This document shows, piece after piece, positions 26,198 through 34,478 of a stretch of DNA of 64,000 nt. Numbering within the stretch: the stretch's first letter is position 1; the number at the start of each line of letters is the position of its first letter. The translations under genes were made by a program, and so were the position numbers. Source of the stretch: Hyphomicrobiales bacterium (GTDB lineage: Bacteria; Pseudomonadota; Alphaproteobacteria; Rhizobiales; Beijerinckiaceae); contig CAKNFP010000002.1 of assembly GCA_930633525.1 (NCBI GenBank), positions 1,302,001-1,366,000 of the forward strand. Direction: 5' to 3'. The notes under the pieces were generated by a model that saw only the letters and a program-made list of their open reading frames with translations, was not told the origin of the DNA and did no database searches.

Positions 26198-26464
26198 TCA
26201 ATGTACACGTGCAAGTAAACCGCATAGGCGGTGAGTTCTCTCGCCATTCGACGCCTTCTTGTCCACGTAAATCTCCACGAAAGTAGTCTTGATGTCGAAA
26301 CCGGATGAGTTGCGTCGGCAGTTCCCGCGAGTTTTTCCATCGATCATTTTACCGATGTCCATCACTATTTCGGACAAGACGCGCTGACCATGGGCGTTGG
26401 CTTTCGCAAGCATGCAGATACCGATGCTCCAATTTGCCATCTCCCGCTCCATCGGCACGGTCAT
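26198..26464 (-). CDS. Unrecognised small open frame
   Basis: An 88-residue frame (MTVPMEREMANWSIGICM, Cys-containing, with KTTFVEIYVDKKASNGE near the end). I recognise no family. It lies between a truncated NIPSNAP gene and a broken M20 gene, so it may be another gene fragment. No strong ribosome site was seen. Confidence 0.2.
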   Translation of the reverse strand: MTVPMEREMANWSIGICMLAKANAHGQRVLSEIVMDIGKMIDGKTRGNCRRNSSGFDIKTTFVEIYVDKKASNGERTHRLCGLLARVH

Positions 26465-26489
26465 GGGTCTGCGGATGACAGTGCCGTAT

Positions 26490-27000
26490 GTAGCCGGACA
26501 GGATGGATAATCGGGAAAGTGCTTGCATCAGCCTTTCGAGCAGCAATGCCCGCTGGGGAATGGTCGAGATGACGAGACGCTCGCTGTGGCTGCTGCCCTG
26601 GCCATCGACGCCGAGACCATCTAAGGTCGGTTCATAGCTGGCCGTGAAGTTGCCGTCGCTGCAGCCGCCAGTCTGCATGTCCTCGAGCTGGAATCCGTAA
26701 GTTGCAGCGAGCGCGCGCAGTCTCGTACAGGTCCGCGATCCCGGCAAGCTTCTCATAGGGCGGCCGGTTGAGCCCACCCGTGACCGTGATGGTGCAATCC
26801 GGATCGTAAGGCTTGAGGCTCAGCACGTTGGCCACGGCCACCTCGGCAATCGCCGGATTCGGCACGCGCATATCCACCTCTGCCTTGCATTCATAGGCAA
26901 CGACGTTGGGCCGTGTGCCGCCGCTGACGACACCGACATTCACGGTGAGGCCGCTTTCGTAGTCGGTCATACCTTCTAGATCGAGGATCTGGCGTGCCAT
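26490..27000 (-). pseudogene. M20-family peptidase remnant (5' truncated, frameshifted)
   Basis: Minus-strand sequence encodes the dimerisation and C-terminal parts of an M20/ArgE-CPG2 peptidase: LTVNVGVVSGGTRPNVV, VTGGLNRPPYEKLAG, then after a frameshift near the GCGCGCGC run at about 26710-26720, GGCSDGNFTASYEPTLDGLG. The N-terminal metal-binding half is missing because IS630-type sequence begins at about 27001. It is related to the intact M20 gene at 42087 (same GGLNRPP and SDGNFTA blocks). Confidence 0.75.
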
Positions 27001-27003
27001 TTC

Positions 27004-27330
27004 CTTGATCGCGCTGCGCCCATAAACATGGCGGGAGCCGGAAGCCTTTCTCCGCGCAGGCTGCGGCCGCCGAGCCTGACCATCTTGGTGTTGATTGCGG
27101 TCTCGTCGATGAAGACGAGCCGATGAGGCTCGAGCCGCATCAGAGGCTGGCGGCGCGTGATCCAGTGGGTGCTCTGCTCGGCAATGTCAGCGCGTGCGCA
27201 CTCCGACGCCATCAGCGCTTTTTTATATGTGAAGCCCAACCGGCACAGGAACCGCGACAGGACCGCCGGGGCGGCGCTCACCCCTGTCGCTTCCATGAGC
27301 CGAGCGGCGAGTTCCGGGCTCCAGCTTGTT
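27004..27330 (-). pseudogene. IS630-family transposase remnant
   Basis: Minus-strand translation contains SRFLCRLGFTYKKALMASE, HWITRRQPLMRLEPHRLVF and IDETAINTKMVRLGGRSLRG, the central part of an IS630-type transposase including one DDE Asp. Both ends are missing. A related piece occurs at 44715-44823. The bases from 27331 to 27510 hold no recognisable gene. Confidence 0.75.
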
Positions 27331-27510
27331 GATTTCCGCGGAGAAGTGACCCGGGCTGATGGTGGTCTTGGGGTCAGGTGGCGGCCAAGTTTCGCGGCTT
27401 CTCCCTGGTGGGTTTGAGTGTAAGCGGTTTTGTAGGGGCAGCTTCATCGCTACGCGCTGCGGGTCCATTCTGACGATCCTGATTTGGAGGATCGTTTTGT
27501 GTTTAGGCTG

Positions 27511-27567
27511 GGCGATGATATGAGGCGGAAAGCGGTGGTTCTTGTAACTGATTGTGGGCGTGCTCAT
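27511..27567 (-). pseudogene. Tiny IS6-type transposase N-terminal scrap
   Basis: The minus-strand peptide TISYKNHRFPPHIIA matches the start of one IS6-family transposase subgroup, then similarity stops. It is too short to be sure. It differs from the intact IS6 copies at 44.8 and 47.1 kb. Confidence 0.35.
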
Positions 27568-27643
27568 CTCAGCCCAATGCTCCACTAACCGTTAAGCTGC
27601 AGACAACGTGATAAAGCTGATATCCCGCCTACGAGAGGATACC

Positions 27644-29023
27644 CTATTGCAGAGTGGGATGCCTCCGCCATCTGTCCTGCTTTTCGACGATATCTCCAGC
27701 GCGCAGTGCCAAATGATCCTCGAACGGCCGAGCTACGATCTGGACCGCCAAAGGTAGCCCTTTGTCAGTAAAGCCTACACGCGCAGTGTGCGCCGGGAAG
27801 CCCGTCACACTAAAAGGTCGCGTAAAATACGCGGAATAGGTGGTAGCGCCGCCGTGGATGGGGGCCGTATCGGCGATGATCGGCGACAATAGCAAATCCA
27901 CATCGCGCATAACCTCCTGCATGTCGCGAATGAGCTCGCTCCGCTCACGCTGGGCATTCAGATAGTCGCCTGCGGCAACAAGCCCCCCTGCAAAGAGACG
28001 GGGGCGCGATTGCGACCCGTAGAGCTGAGGGCTTGTCCGCAAATAGTGCTGATGAATGGAGTAGGATTCGGCGCGCGCAATCAGATTGCAAACATCGTCG
28101 TAATGCCGAAGTGGCTTTATCTGCGCCTCAACGATCTCCGCCCCAGCAGAAGCCAATATATCGCGCGCCGTGTTGACAGCCTGCGCGACAAGCGGATCGA
28201 TGGGATGATCATCCGCAAACTGCGGAAGAAGGCCAACGCGCAGCCCCTTTAGACTTTGGCCGATTGAGCTGCTGAATCGCCCGACGCCAGAGGCGTTGGG
28301 AGCGCTCCTCTTGCCGCCGCTGTGCGCCATGATGTCCATAAGCAGGGCGCAGTCTTCACTGGTGCGCGCCATGGGGCCGGCGTGGTCGCAGGTGAATGAG
28401 AGCGGCATAATCCCATGAACGGGCAGCAATCCGAATGTTGGCTTCAGGCCCGCCACGCCACACCAGGCCGCGGGAATACGGATCGAACCGCTCGTATCTG
28501 TTCCTATCGCGCCGTAAGTCAGGCCGGATGCCAACGCGACGGCGGAGCCCGAAGACGAGCCGCCGGTATCCCGGGACAGATCCCAGGGGTTGCGCGCCGG
28601 CGGCCAGGGCAGATCATACGCCGTCCCCCCCAGAGCGAATTCCCAGGTTCCGGTCTTTCCCAGGAGCAGAGCCCCCGCCTCGGACAAACGATGCCAGACA
28701 TCCGCGCTGCCGGAAGGAATACGGTCCGCAAAGAGCGCTGAGTTACCGGTGGTGCGAACACCTGCTGTGTCAACGATATCCTTTACCGCGAACGGGATAC
28801 CGTGCAGAGGTCCCTTCCAGAGACCACGCTGTATTTCAGCTTCGGCGCGCTTCGCCTCCGACAGGACATCGCCAGCGCGTACGAGAATGAATGCAGCCAG
28901 CGCGGGATTATGACGCTCTATACGTTGCAGGATCGCGTTTACCAGATCAACCGGCGAAAGCCTCTTGGACTGGACAGCCCGGGAGGCCTCGCTCAAGGAC
29001 AGAAAACAGATTTCGTCAGACAT
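27644..29023 (-). CDS. Amidase-signature-family hydrolase (AtzE/GatA-like)
   Basis: A 459-residue amidase with the Ser-cisSer-Lys triad: Lys in FAVKDIVDTAG (near 82), the glycine-serine block DTGGSSSGSAVA (near 155) and GTDTSGSIRIPA with the nucleophile (near 177). It is cytoplasmic. The small gene directly upstream overlaps it by 8 bases and resembles AtzG/GatC-type partners, which supports an AtzE-like two-subunit amidase. The substrate is unknown; carboxybiuret-like, aryl or peptide amides are possible. It is transcribed with the MarR gene's strand. Confidence 0.88.
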   Translation of the reverse strand: MSDEICFLSLSEASRAVQSKRLSPVDLVNAILQRIERHNPALAAFILVRAGDVLSEAKRAEAEIQRGLWKGPLHGIPFAVKDIVDTAGVRTTGNSALFADRIPSGSADVWHRLSEAGALLLGKTGTWEFALGGTAYDLPWPPARNPWDLSRDTGGSSSGSAVALASGLTYGAIGTDTSGSIRIPAAWCGVAGLKPTFGLLPVHGIMPLSFTCDHAGPMARTSEDCALLMDIMAHSGGKRSAPNASGVGRFSSSIGQSLKGLRVGLLPQFADDHPIDPLVAQAVNTARDILASAGAEIVEAQIKPLRHYDDVCNLIARAESYSIHQHYLRTSPQLYGSQSRPRLFAGGLVAAGDYLNAQRERSELIRDMQEVMRDVDLLLSPIIADTAPIHGGATTYSAYFTRPFSVTGFPAHTARVGFTDKGLPLAVQIVARPFEDHLALRAGDIVEKQDRWRRHPTLQ

Positions 29024-29225
29024 CGGGGCGTGCCTTGCCGTCAGATGGTATGGGGCCGATCGTCGGAGCTTGGTCGAAGGAGCGCGCTACGCGAAGTCGT
29101 GCGGCAGCGGCGTCGAGATCGATGGTGAACGGCAACATTTTTTCCAGATCCGCCTCTGTAGGCTGGAGACCAAGCAAGGAGAACCGCGCGCGCAAGGCGG
29201 AGTGCAGAGCTTCATCCTGAGACAT
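29016..29225 (-). CDS. Small AtzG/GatC-like amidase partner protein
   Basis: A 69-residue protein, MSQDEALHSALRARFSLLGL with QPTEADLEKMLPFTIDLDAA, ending in an extended FDQAPTIGPIPSD. Length, a helical front half and an extended tail with a Pro-rich end, and the 8-base overlap with a downstream amidase are the hallmarks of AtzG, which wraps around AtzE as GatC does around GatA. Sequence similarity itself is weak, so this is an inference from context and layout. Confidence 0.6.
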   Translation of the reverse strand: MSQDEALHSALRARFSLLGLQPTEADLEKMLPFTIDLDAAAARLRVARSFDQAPTIGPIPSDGKARPDV

Positions 29226-29415
29226 TCATCGATATCCTACGGCCTTCGATCGCTATCGACCATTTAGCTGCGGTAATTTCGCTGCATACGTGCGTGAATA
29301 TATTATATCGGCAGCTATATTACTGCCTAACCATAAGAGAAGCGCCAAAGACGACGCTTGCAATGTCTTTAACTATGCTTTCGCCTTGATATTACGAGAA
29401 TTCCAACTTGCCGCT

Positions 29416-30057
29416 TTACCGCTTCCGGCGCGCACCCTTTGTCGTTCCAGGGGCGCCGTCCAGAGTCATACGGGCCTCTTCGGCGACCTCGGACGGAGCC
29501 TGTCCACCCTGGTCGATGATGATGCGCTCCAGGAGATCCTCGAGCGTGCGGCGCTCGCGCGGGGTGAGACTCGATAGCATGATGTCCTCCTGACGCCGCA
29601 GAACCGGAAGCACATTCTCGATAATCGCCTTACCCTTGCGTGTGATACGGAGCAACAGCCGGCGGTTGTCATCGGGATCGGGGGCGCTTTCCAGCAATTC
29701 CTCACGGATTACGTGGAGGACGGCTCGGCTGATCGTATTTTTTGGAAACACCGACGAAACGCAAATATCGTGTGCCGTTGATTCATTGCGCAGATACACG
29801 GAGAACAAAACGACAAACTGAGGCCGCGTCAGGCCGAATTCACTCTCGATCCAGCCGTAGATAGGAACGTTAAAGAACGAAGCGGCTGTATTCAGTCTAT
29901 GTGAGAATCGAAGCGGGTTATTCCAGAGCTTTACTTCGCTAAGGGGGTTCAGGAGAATATCGTCGGTTGCCGTACCTCCTGCCCCGTCCGATCCGCCCTT
30001 CTCACCCGCAGCCCCTCTTATGTGCGAGCCAATCATTCGCTTTGCCTTAGCTGTCAT
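29416..30057 (-). CDS. MarR-family winged-helix regulator
   Basis: A 213-residue regulator. After a Gly-rich N-terminal tail of about 40 residues, GLTRPQFVVLFSVYLRNEST, SSVFPKNTISRAVLHVIRE and the wing DPDDNRRLLLRITRKGKA form the MarR DNA-binding domain. ATG 30057 is used; ATG 30036 (MIGSHIRG) with AAGG upstream is an alternative. It lies 190 bases upstream of the amidase pair on the same strand and divergent from the peptide-binding-protein gene at 30261. A shared 23-base motif upstream of it and of both binding-protein genes may be its operator. Confidence 0.85.
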   Translation of the reverse strand: MTAKAKRMIGSHIRGAAGEKGGSDGAGGTATDDILLNPLSEVKLWNNPLRFSHRLNTAASFFNVPIYGWIESEFGLTRPQFVVLFSVYLRNESTAHDICVSSVFPKNTISRAVLHVIREELLESAPDPDDNRRLLLRITRKGKAIIENVLPVLRRQEDIMLSSLTPRERRTLEDLLERIIIDQGGQAPSEVAEEARMTLDGAPGTTKGARRKR

Positions 30058-30067
30058 GGGGTCGAAT

Positions 30068-30090
30068 TAGTCCCTACTGGCACGATTTGT
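30068..30090. promoter_or_regulatory. Candidate MarR operator at its own gene
   Basis: This 23-base stretch just upstream of the MarR start matches the motif at 30158-30180 at 17 of 23 positions in direct reading (shared TAGT..CC..A.TGG and ATTTGT/GTTTGT ends). Autoregulation is inferred. Confidence 0.35.
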
Positions 30091-30129
30091 CAAGCCAAAC
30101 CACTTGGCAAACCGGCATTGCTTATCCGC

Positions 30130-30180
30130 TTGACGCGCCCGGTTCCGGGCTTATAGATAGTACCGAATGGGACGGTTTGT
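30130..30180 (+). promoter_or_regulatory. Promoter and operator-like motif of the first peptide-binding-protein gene
   Basis: TTGACG at 30130-30135, a 16-base spacer, then TATAGA at 30152-30157. Directly after lies ACCG-N7-CGGT (30162-30176), inside a 23-base motif (30158-30180) repeated before the second binding-protein gene and, less exactly, before marR. The -35, -10 and motif are conserved between the two gene copies while the spacer has diverged, which supports function. Confidence 0.55.
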
Positions 30181-30260
30181 GACGGTCGTCGTTCCATTGA
30201 AATGAAGTGCCGCGCGGCTGACCGAAGAAGAAGGCGCGGCCGGCAGAGGGAAATCCGAAA

Positions 30261-31823
30261 ATGAAGAAATCCGTGGCCGCCCTGGCTATCGCCACATCGC
30301 TCATGATGGGGGGTGTCGCGAAGGCCGACACCAGCCTGGTGATCGCCATCGCTGCCGATCCGACGGGCCTCGACCCGATGGCGGTGGCGAATATCACCTC
30401 GAACTACATTGCCGCCACGATGTTCAACTCCCTGCTCGCCTTCAAGCCGGGCACGGTGGAGATCGAGCCCGGCATCGCCGAGAGCTGGGAGATTTCGCCG
30501 GACGGCAAGACCTACACCTTCAAGATCCGCAAGGGTGTGACCTATCATGATGGCACCGCGCTCGATGCCAAGACCGTGTTCTGGGCCTTCGATCGGCTTC
30601 TGAACAAGGCCAATCCGCAGTATATTTTCGACATGGGCCGGGTCGAGCGCAACGTCAAGCGCTACGAGGATGCGATCAAGAGCTACCGTGTTGTCGACGA
30701 CTATACGCTGGAAGTTGTGCTGAACGCGCCGCGTGGTGACTTTCTGGCGTCGCTGACGGAGGTTGGCTTCGGGTTGATCAGTCCGACGGCGGCGGCCAAG
30801 CACGGCAAGGAGATCCGCAATCATCCGGTTGGCACGGGCCCGTTCAAGTTCAAGGAATTCCGTTCGCATGACCAGGTGATCCTGGAGGCGAACAAGGACT
30901 ACTGGCGGGGTGCGCCGAAGGTCAACAACCTGATCTTCAAGATCTATCCGTCGCAGCAGAGTGCCATTCTGGCGTTGAAGAACCGCGATGTGCATATCCT
31001 CGCGGACTTCTCGGTGCAGGCGCTCAGCGCCGTCAAGGGCGACGCCGGTGTCAACGTGGTCGACACGCCTGGCCTCGTTGTTCAAGGCGTCGTCATTCCG
31101 GTGAACAAGCCGCCCTTCGACGACAAGCGTGTGCGCCAGGCCTTGAATTACGCCATCGACAAGGAGGGCATGAACAAGGGCCTGTTCCAGGGCTATGCGG
31201 AGACGATGTTCTCACCGCTGCCGCGTGCGCAATGGGGTGCCAACACCGCCCTGCAGCCTTACCCCTATGACCCCGAGAAGGCCATGGTGCTGCTGCAGGA
31301 AGCGGGCGTGAAGCCCGGCACGAAGCTGGAGATCCTGACCTTCAATGCGCCGCGCCCCTATAACCCGGCCGGGCCTTCGACGGCAGTCGCGGTACAGAGC
31401 TATCTGAAGCGGGTTGGCATCGAGGCCGATGTCCGCCAGATGGAGACCGGCGCCCTTCTTTCCACCGCGCGCTCCGGAAAGTACGAAGGCTTTGTGCTCG
31501 GCGGCTGGCAAGGTACCAACGGTGATCCGCAGGACTTCCTCAGCAAGTACACCCGCGATGGTATTCCGGTCTTCAACTATCTCGGATACATGAATGACGA
31601 TGTGAACACATTCGCGGAAGCCGCCATGGCGGAAACCGACATCGAGAAGCGCAAGGAACTCTATGCCAAGGTGCAATCCGCCATATGGGACGATGCGCCG
31701 TGGATCTTCCTCAATTCGGCGTCGCAGATGGTGCCTGTCCGGGCCGAGGTCAAGGGCTATACGCCCAGTCCGTTCCGTATCTTTTTCGATCTGGAGAAAG
31801 TATCTGTCGATGGCAAGAAGTAG
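30261..31823 (+). CDS. Peptide/opine-type ABC transporter substrate-binding protein (family 5), copy 1
   Basis: A 520-residue periplasmic binding protein of the DppA/OppA family. The signal peptide MKKSVAALAIATSLMMGGVA is cut near KAD. GIAESWEISPDGKTYTFKIR (near residue 75) and PVGTGPFKFKEF (near 190) are family motifs. It is nearly identical to copy 2 (32876-34441) except around residues 420-480, where DFLSKYTRDGIPVFNYLGY replaces DFVGNLWTSAGYPMFNFTGY. The ligand could be a peptide or modified amino acid. It is followed by an AhpD-like gene. Confidence 0.9.
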   Translation: MKKSVAALAIATSLMMGGVAKADTSLVIAIAADPTGLDPMAVANITSNYIAATMFNSLLAFKPGTVEIEPGIAESWEISPDGKTYTFKIRKGVTYHDGTALDAKTVFWAFDRLLNKANPQYIFDMGRVERNVKRYEDAIKSYRVVDDYTLEVVLNAPRGDFLASLTEVGFGLISPTAAAKHGKEIRNHPVGTGPFKFKEFRSHDQVILEANKDYWRGAPKVNNLIFKIYPSQQSAILALKNRDVHILADFSVQALSAVKGDAGVNVVDTPGLVVQGVVIPVNKPPFDDKRVRQALNYAIDKEGMNKGLFQGYAETMFSPLPRAQWGANTALQPYPYDPEKAMVLLQEAGVKPGTKLEILTFNAPRPYNPAGPSTAVAVQSYLKRVGIEADVRQMETGALLSTARSGKYEGFVLGGWQGTNGDPQDFLSKYTRDGIPVFNYLGYMNDDVNTFAEAAMAETDIEKRKELYAKVQSAIWDDAPWIFLNSASQMVPVRAEVKGYTPSPFRIFFDLEKVSVDGKK

Positions 31824-31915
31824 TCGCCGGCTCTGACTATCGGACTAAGTTTATCGAACGCCCGTTCAATCGCAGCGGTTACAGCGCGCGATTGAGCGAT
31901 TTTCCGGGTGAGCAG

Positions 31916-32515
31916 ATGAAGAAATTTTCGCGTCTTCCAGCCATCGATCCGGCCGAATTTCCGGATATTACTTCGGCTCTCGCGCGAACTGAGGAGAGCC
32001 GTGGCTTCGTCTCGAATCTCATGCGCATGACATCGCACGCACCCGGCGCCCAGAAGGCCCGTGTGCCCTACGGACATTTTCTGCGGTTCGAAACGGATCT
32101 GACCGAGTTGCAACGTGAACTGGTGATCTGTGCTACGGTACGGGAGGTGCCTTATGGCTGGGCCCATCACGTTGGGTTGATCCTGCAACTTGGCTTTTCC
32201 GAGGAGCAGGCAGCTGTGCTCAAAACCGGTGCGGTTTCGACGGGATTGTCCGAGGCAGACAGGGCACTGTGCGAGTTCACGTTCGCCTATGCTGCATGCC
32301 GGGGCGTCTCTGATAGCATTCTCAAGGATCTTCAGGGCCATTTCTCCGCCCGTCAAATCATCGAGATCGCCCTCTTGAGCGGATCCTATCTGGGGGCTGG
32401 CGCCATGTTGACGGCATTCGAGCCCGAGCTCGAGCCGCCGGAAGTCCTCCAGCTTGAACTGGACTGGCAGACGAGGAGGCTTGAAGGCGAGAAGGCAAAG
32501 CAGCCATCGAGCTAA
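31916..32515 (+). CDS. Carboxymuconolactone decarboxylase/AhpD-like protein, copy 1
   Basis: A 199-residue protein of the CMD superfamily: ELQRELVICATVREVPYGWA followed by HHVGLILQLGFSEEQ, where AhpD enzymes have ExxxC..H. The redox CxxC of true AhpD is absent (only one Cys nearby), so peroxidase activity is doubtful. ATG 31916 is chosen; the longer open frame overlaps the binding-protein gene. A close paralogue is at 38456-39046. Function is unknown; CMD-like proteins often act in catabolic operons. Confidence 0.8.
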   Translation: MKKFSRLPAIDPAEFPDITSALARTEESRGFVSNLMRMTSHAPGAQKARVPYGHFLRFETDLTELQRELVICATVREVPYGWAHHVGLILQLGFSEEQAAVLKTGAVSTGLSEADRALCEFTFAYAACRGVSDSILKDLQGHFSARQIIEIALLSGSYLGAGAMLTAFEPELEPPEVLQLELDWQTRRLEGEKAKQPSS

Positions 32516-32743
32516 GAAGACCTTGTGTGATATTCTCGTGCATGGCTTCCCGTCCGGACAGGTGCACCGGATGTGCTGATAATGGTATCTAAGGCGCGCA
32601 GCGATGAACCGTCAGGCCATGGCTTTGCGTGGTGTGCGTTGATCGGATTCAATGTTGCTGTCCTGCTTAACACGATGATTTTCATTGCACTTTCCTGGAT
32701 GATATTCTCCTGCCTGTTGCGGTGTCTCCAGTCAGATTCGTCC

Positions 32744-32794
32744 TTGACGCGTTTGATTCTGGGCTTATAGATAGTACCGAATGGGACGGTCTAT
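32744..32794 (+). promoter_or_regulatory. Promoter and operator-like motif of the second peptide-binding-protein gene
   Basis: TTGACG at 32744-32749, a 16-base spacer, TATAGA at 32766-32771, then the same ACCG-N7-CGGT motif as upstream of copy 1. The preceding stretch 32516-32743 shows no gene. The spacer differs from copy 1 at several positions while the promoter boxes are identical. Confidence 0.55.
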
Positions 32795-32875
32795 GGACGG
32801 TTGCTGTTCCATTGAAATGAAGTGCCGCGCGGCTGACTGAAGAAGAAGGCGCGGCCGACAGAGGGATATTCCGCA

Positions 32876-34441
32876 ATGAAGAAGTATATGGCCGCCCTGG
32901 CTATCGCCACATCGCTCATGATGGGGGGCGTTGCGAAGGCAGACACCAGCCTGGTGATCGCGATCGCTGCCGATCCGACGGGGCTGGACCCGATGGCGGT
33001 GGCGAATATCACCTCGAACTACATTGCCGCCACGATGTTCAACTCCCTGCTCGCCTTCAAGCCGGGCACGGTGGAGATCGAGCCCGGCATCGCCGAGAGC
33101 TGGGAGATTTCGCCGGACGGCAAGACCTATACCTTCAAGATCCGCAAGGGCGTGACCTATCATGATGGCACCCCGCTCGATGCCAAGACGGTATTCTGGG
33201 CCTTCGACCGGCTTTTGAACAAGGCCAATCCGCAGTATATTTTCGACATGGGCCGGGTCGAGCGCAACGTCAAGCGCTATGAGGACGCGATCAAGAGCTA
33301 TCGGGCCATTGACGACTATACGCTGGAAGTGGTGCTGAACGCGCCGCGCGGCGACTTTCTGGCGTCGCTGACGGAGGTGGGCTTCGGGCTGATCAGCCCG
33401 ACCGCGGCGGCCAAGCACGGCAAGGAGATCCGCAATCATCCGGTTGGCACGGGCCCGTTCAAGTTCAAGGAATTCCGGTCGCATGACCAGGTGATCCTGG
33501 AAGCGAACAAGGATTACTGGCGGGGTGCACCGAAGGTCGACAACCTGATCTTCAAGATCTATCCGTCGCAGCAGAGCGCCATTCTGGCGCTGAAGAGCGG
33601 AGATGTGCATATCCTCGCGGACTTCTCCGTGCAGGCCCTCAGCGCCGTCAAGGGCGACGCCGGGGTCAATGTCATTGACGTTCCCGGCCTGGTGGTTCAG
33701 GGGGTTTATATCCCCGTCAAAAAGCCTCCGTACGACGACAAGCGGGTGCGCCAGGCCCTGAACTATGCGATCGACAAGGATGCGTTGAACAAGGGCCTGT
33801 TCCAGGGCTATGCGGAGGCGATGTTCGCGCCGCTGCCGCGTGCGCAGTGGGGCGCCAATACCGCGCTGCAGCCTTACCCTTATGATCCCGAGAAGGCCAA
33901 GGTGCTGCTTCAGGAAGCGGGCGTGAAGCCCGGTACGAAGCTCGAGATCCTGACCTTCAACGCGCCGCGCCCCTATAACCCGGCCGGGCCTTCGACGGCG
34001 GTGGCGGTACAGAGCTATCTGAAGCGGGTCGGCATCGAGGCCGACGTCCGCCAGATGGAGACCGGCGCCCTTCTTTCCACCGCTCGCTCCGGGACCTATG
34101 ATGGCTTCGTGCTTGCCGGATGGCAGGGCACCAATGGCGATCCGCAGGATTTCGTCGGCAACCTCTGGACGAGTGCGGGCTATCCGATGTTCAACTTCAC
34201 CGGTTACGCCAATCCCAAGGTCGACAAGCTGGCCCAGGATGCCCTTCTCCTGACGGATCAGAACCAACGCGCCGCGCTTTACAAAGATGCGCAGGCGGCG
34301 ATCTGGGACGATGCCCCCTGGATCTTCATCAATTCGCCCGCGCAGCTTGTGCCCGTCCGTAATGAAGTCAAGGGCTATACGCCGAGCCCTCTGCGCATTT
34401 TCTTCGACCTGGAGAAGGTGTCCGTCGAGAGCAAGAAGTAA
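32876..34441 (+). CDS. Peptide/opine-type ABC transporter substrate-binding protein (family 5), copy 2
   Basis: A 521-residue paralogue of the protein at 30261. It has the same signal peptide type (MKKYMAALAIATSLMMGGVA) and near-identical body. The differences cluster near VYIPVKKPPYDDK and in residues about 420-480. It is followed after 37 bases by DppB and DppC permeases, so this copy is the cognate partner by position, and copy 1 may be an alternative receptor with shifted specificity (inference). Confidence 0.9.
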   Translation: MKKYMAALAIATSLMMGGVAKADTSLVIAIAADPTGLDPMAVANITSNYIAATMFNSLLAFKPGTVEIEPGIAESWEISPDGKTYTFKIRKGVTYHDGTPLDAKTVFWAFDRLLNKANPQYIFDMGRVERNVKRYEDAIKSYRAIDDYTLEVVLNAPRGDFLASLTEVGFGLISPTAAAKHGKEIRNHPVGTGPFKFKEFRSHDQVILEANKDYWRGAPKVDNLIFKIYPSQQSAILALKSGDVHILADFSVQALSAVKGDAGVNVIDVPGLVVQGVYIPVKKPPYDDKRVRQALNYAIDKDALNKGLFQGYAEAMFAPLPRAQWGANTALQPYPYDPEKAKVLLQEAGVKPGTKLEILTFNAPRPYNPAGPSTAVAVQSYLKRVGIEADVRQMETGALLSTARSGTYDGFVLAGWQGTNGDPQDFVGNLWTSAGYPMFNFTGYANPKVDKLAQDALLLTDQNQRAALYKDAQAAIWDDAPWIFINSPAQLVPVRNEVKGYTPSPLRIFFDLEKVSVESKK

Positions 34442-34478
34442 GGTTGTCGTCTTTTCGTCGAAAAGGCCAATTGGGCAT

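Noticed and set aside
32765..34267. 500-codon minus-strand frame opposite the second peptide-binding protein, with a counterpart opposite copy 1
   Set aside because: Both are antisense shadows preserved only because the sense genes are duplicated.
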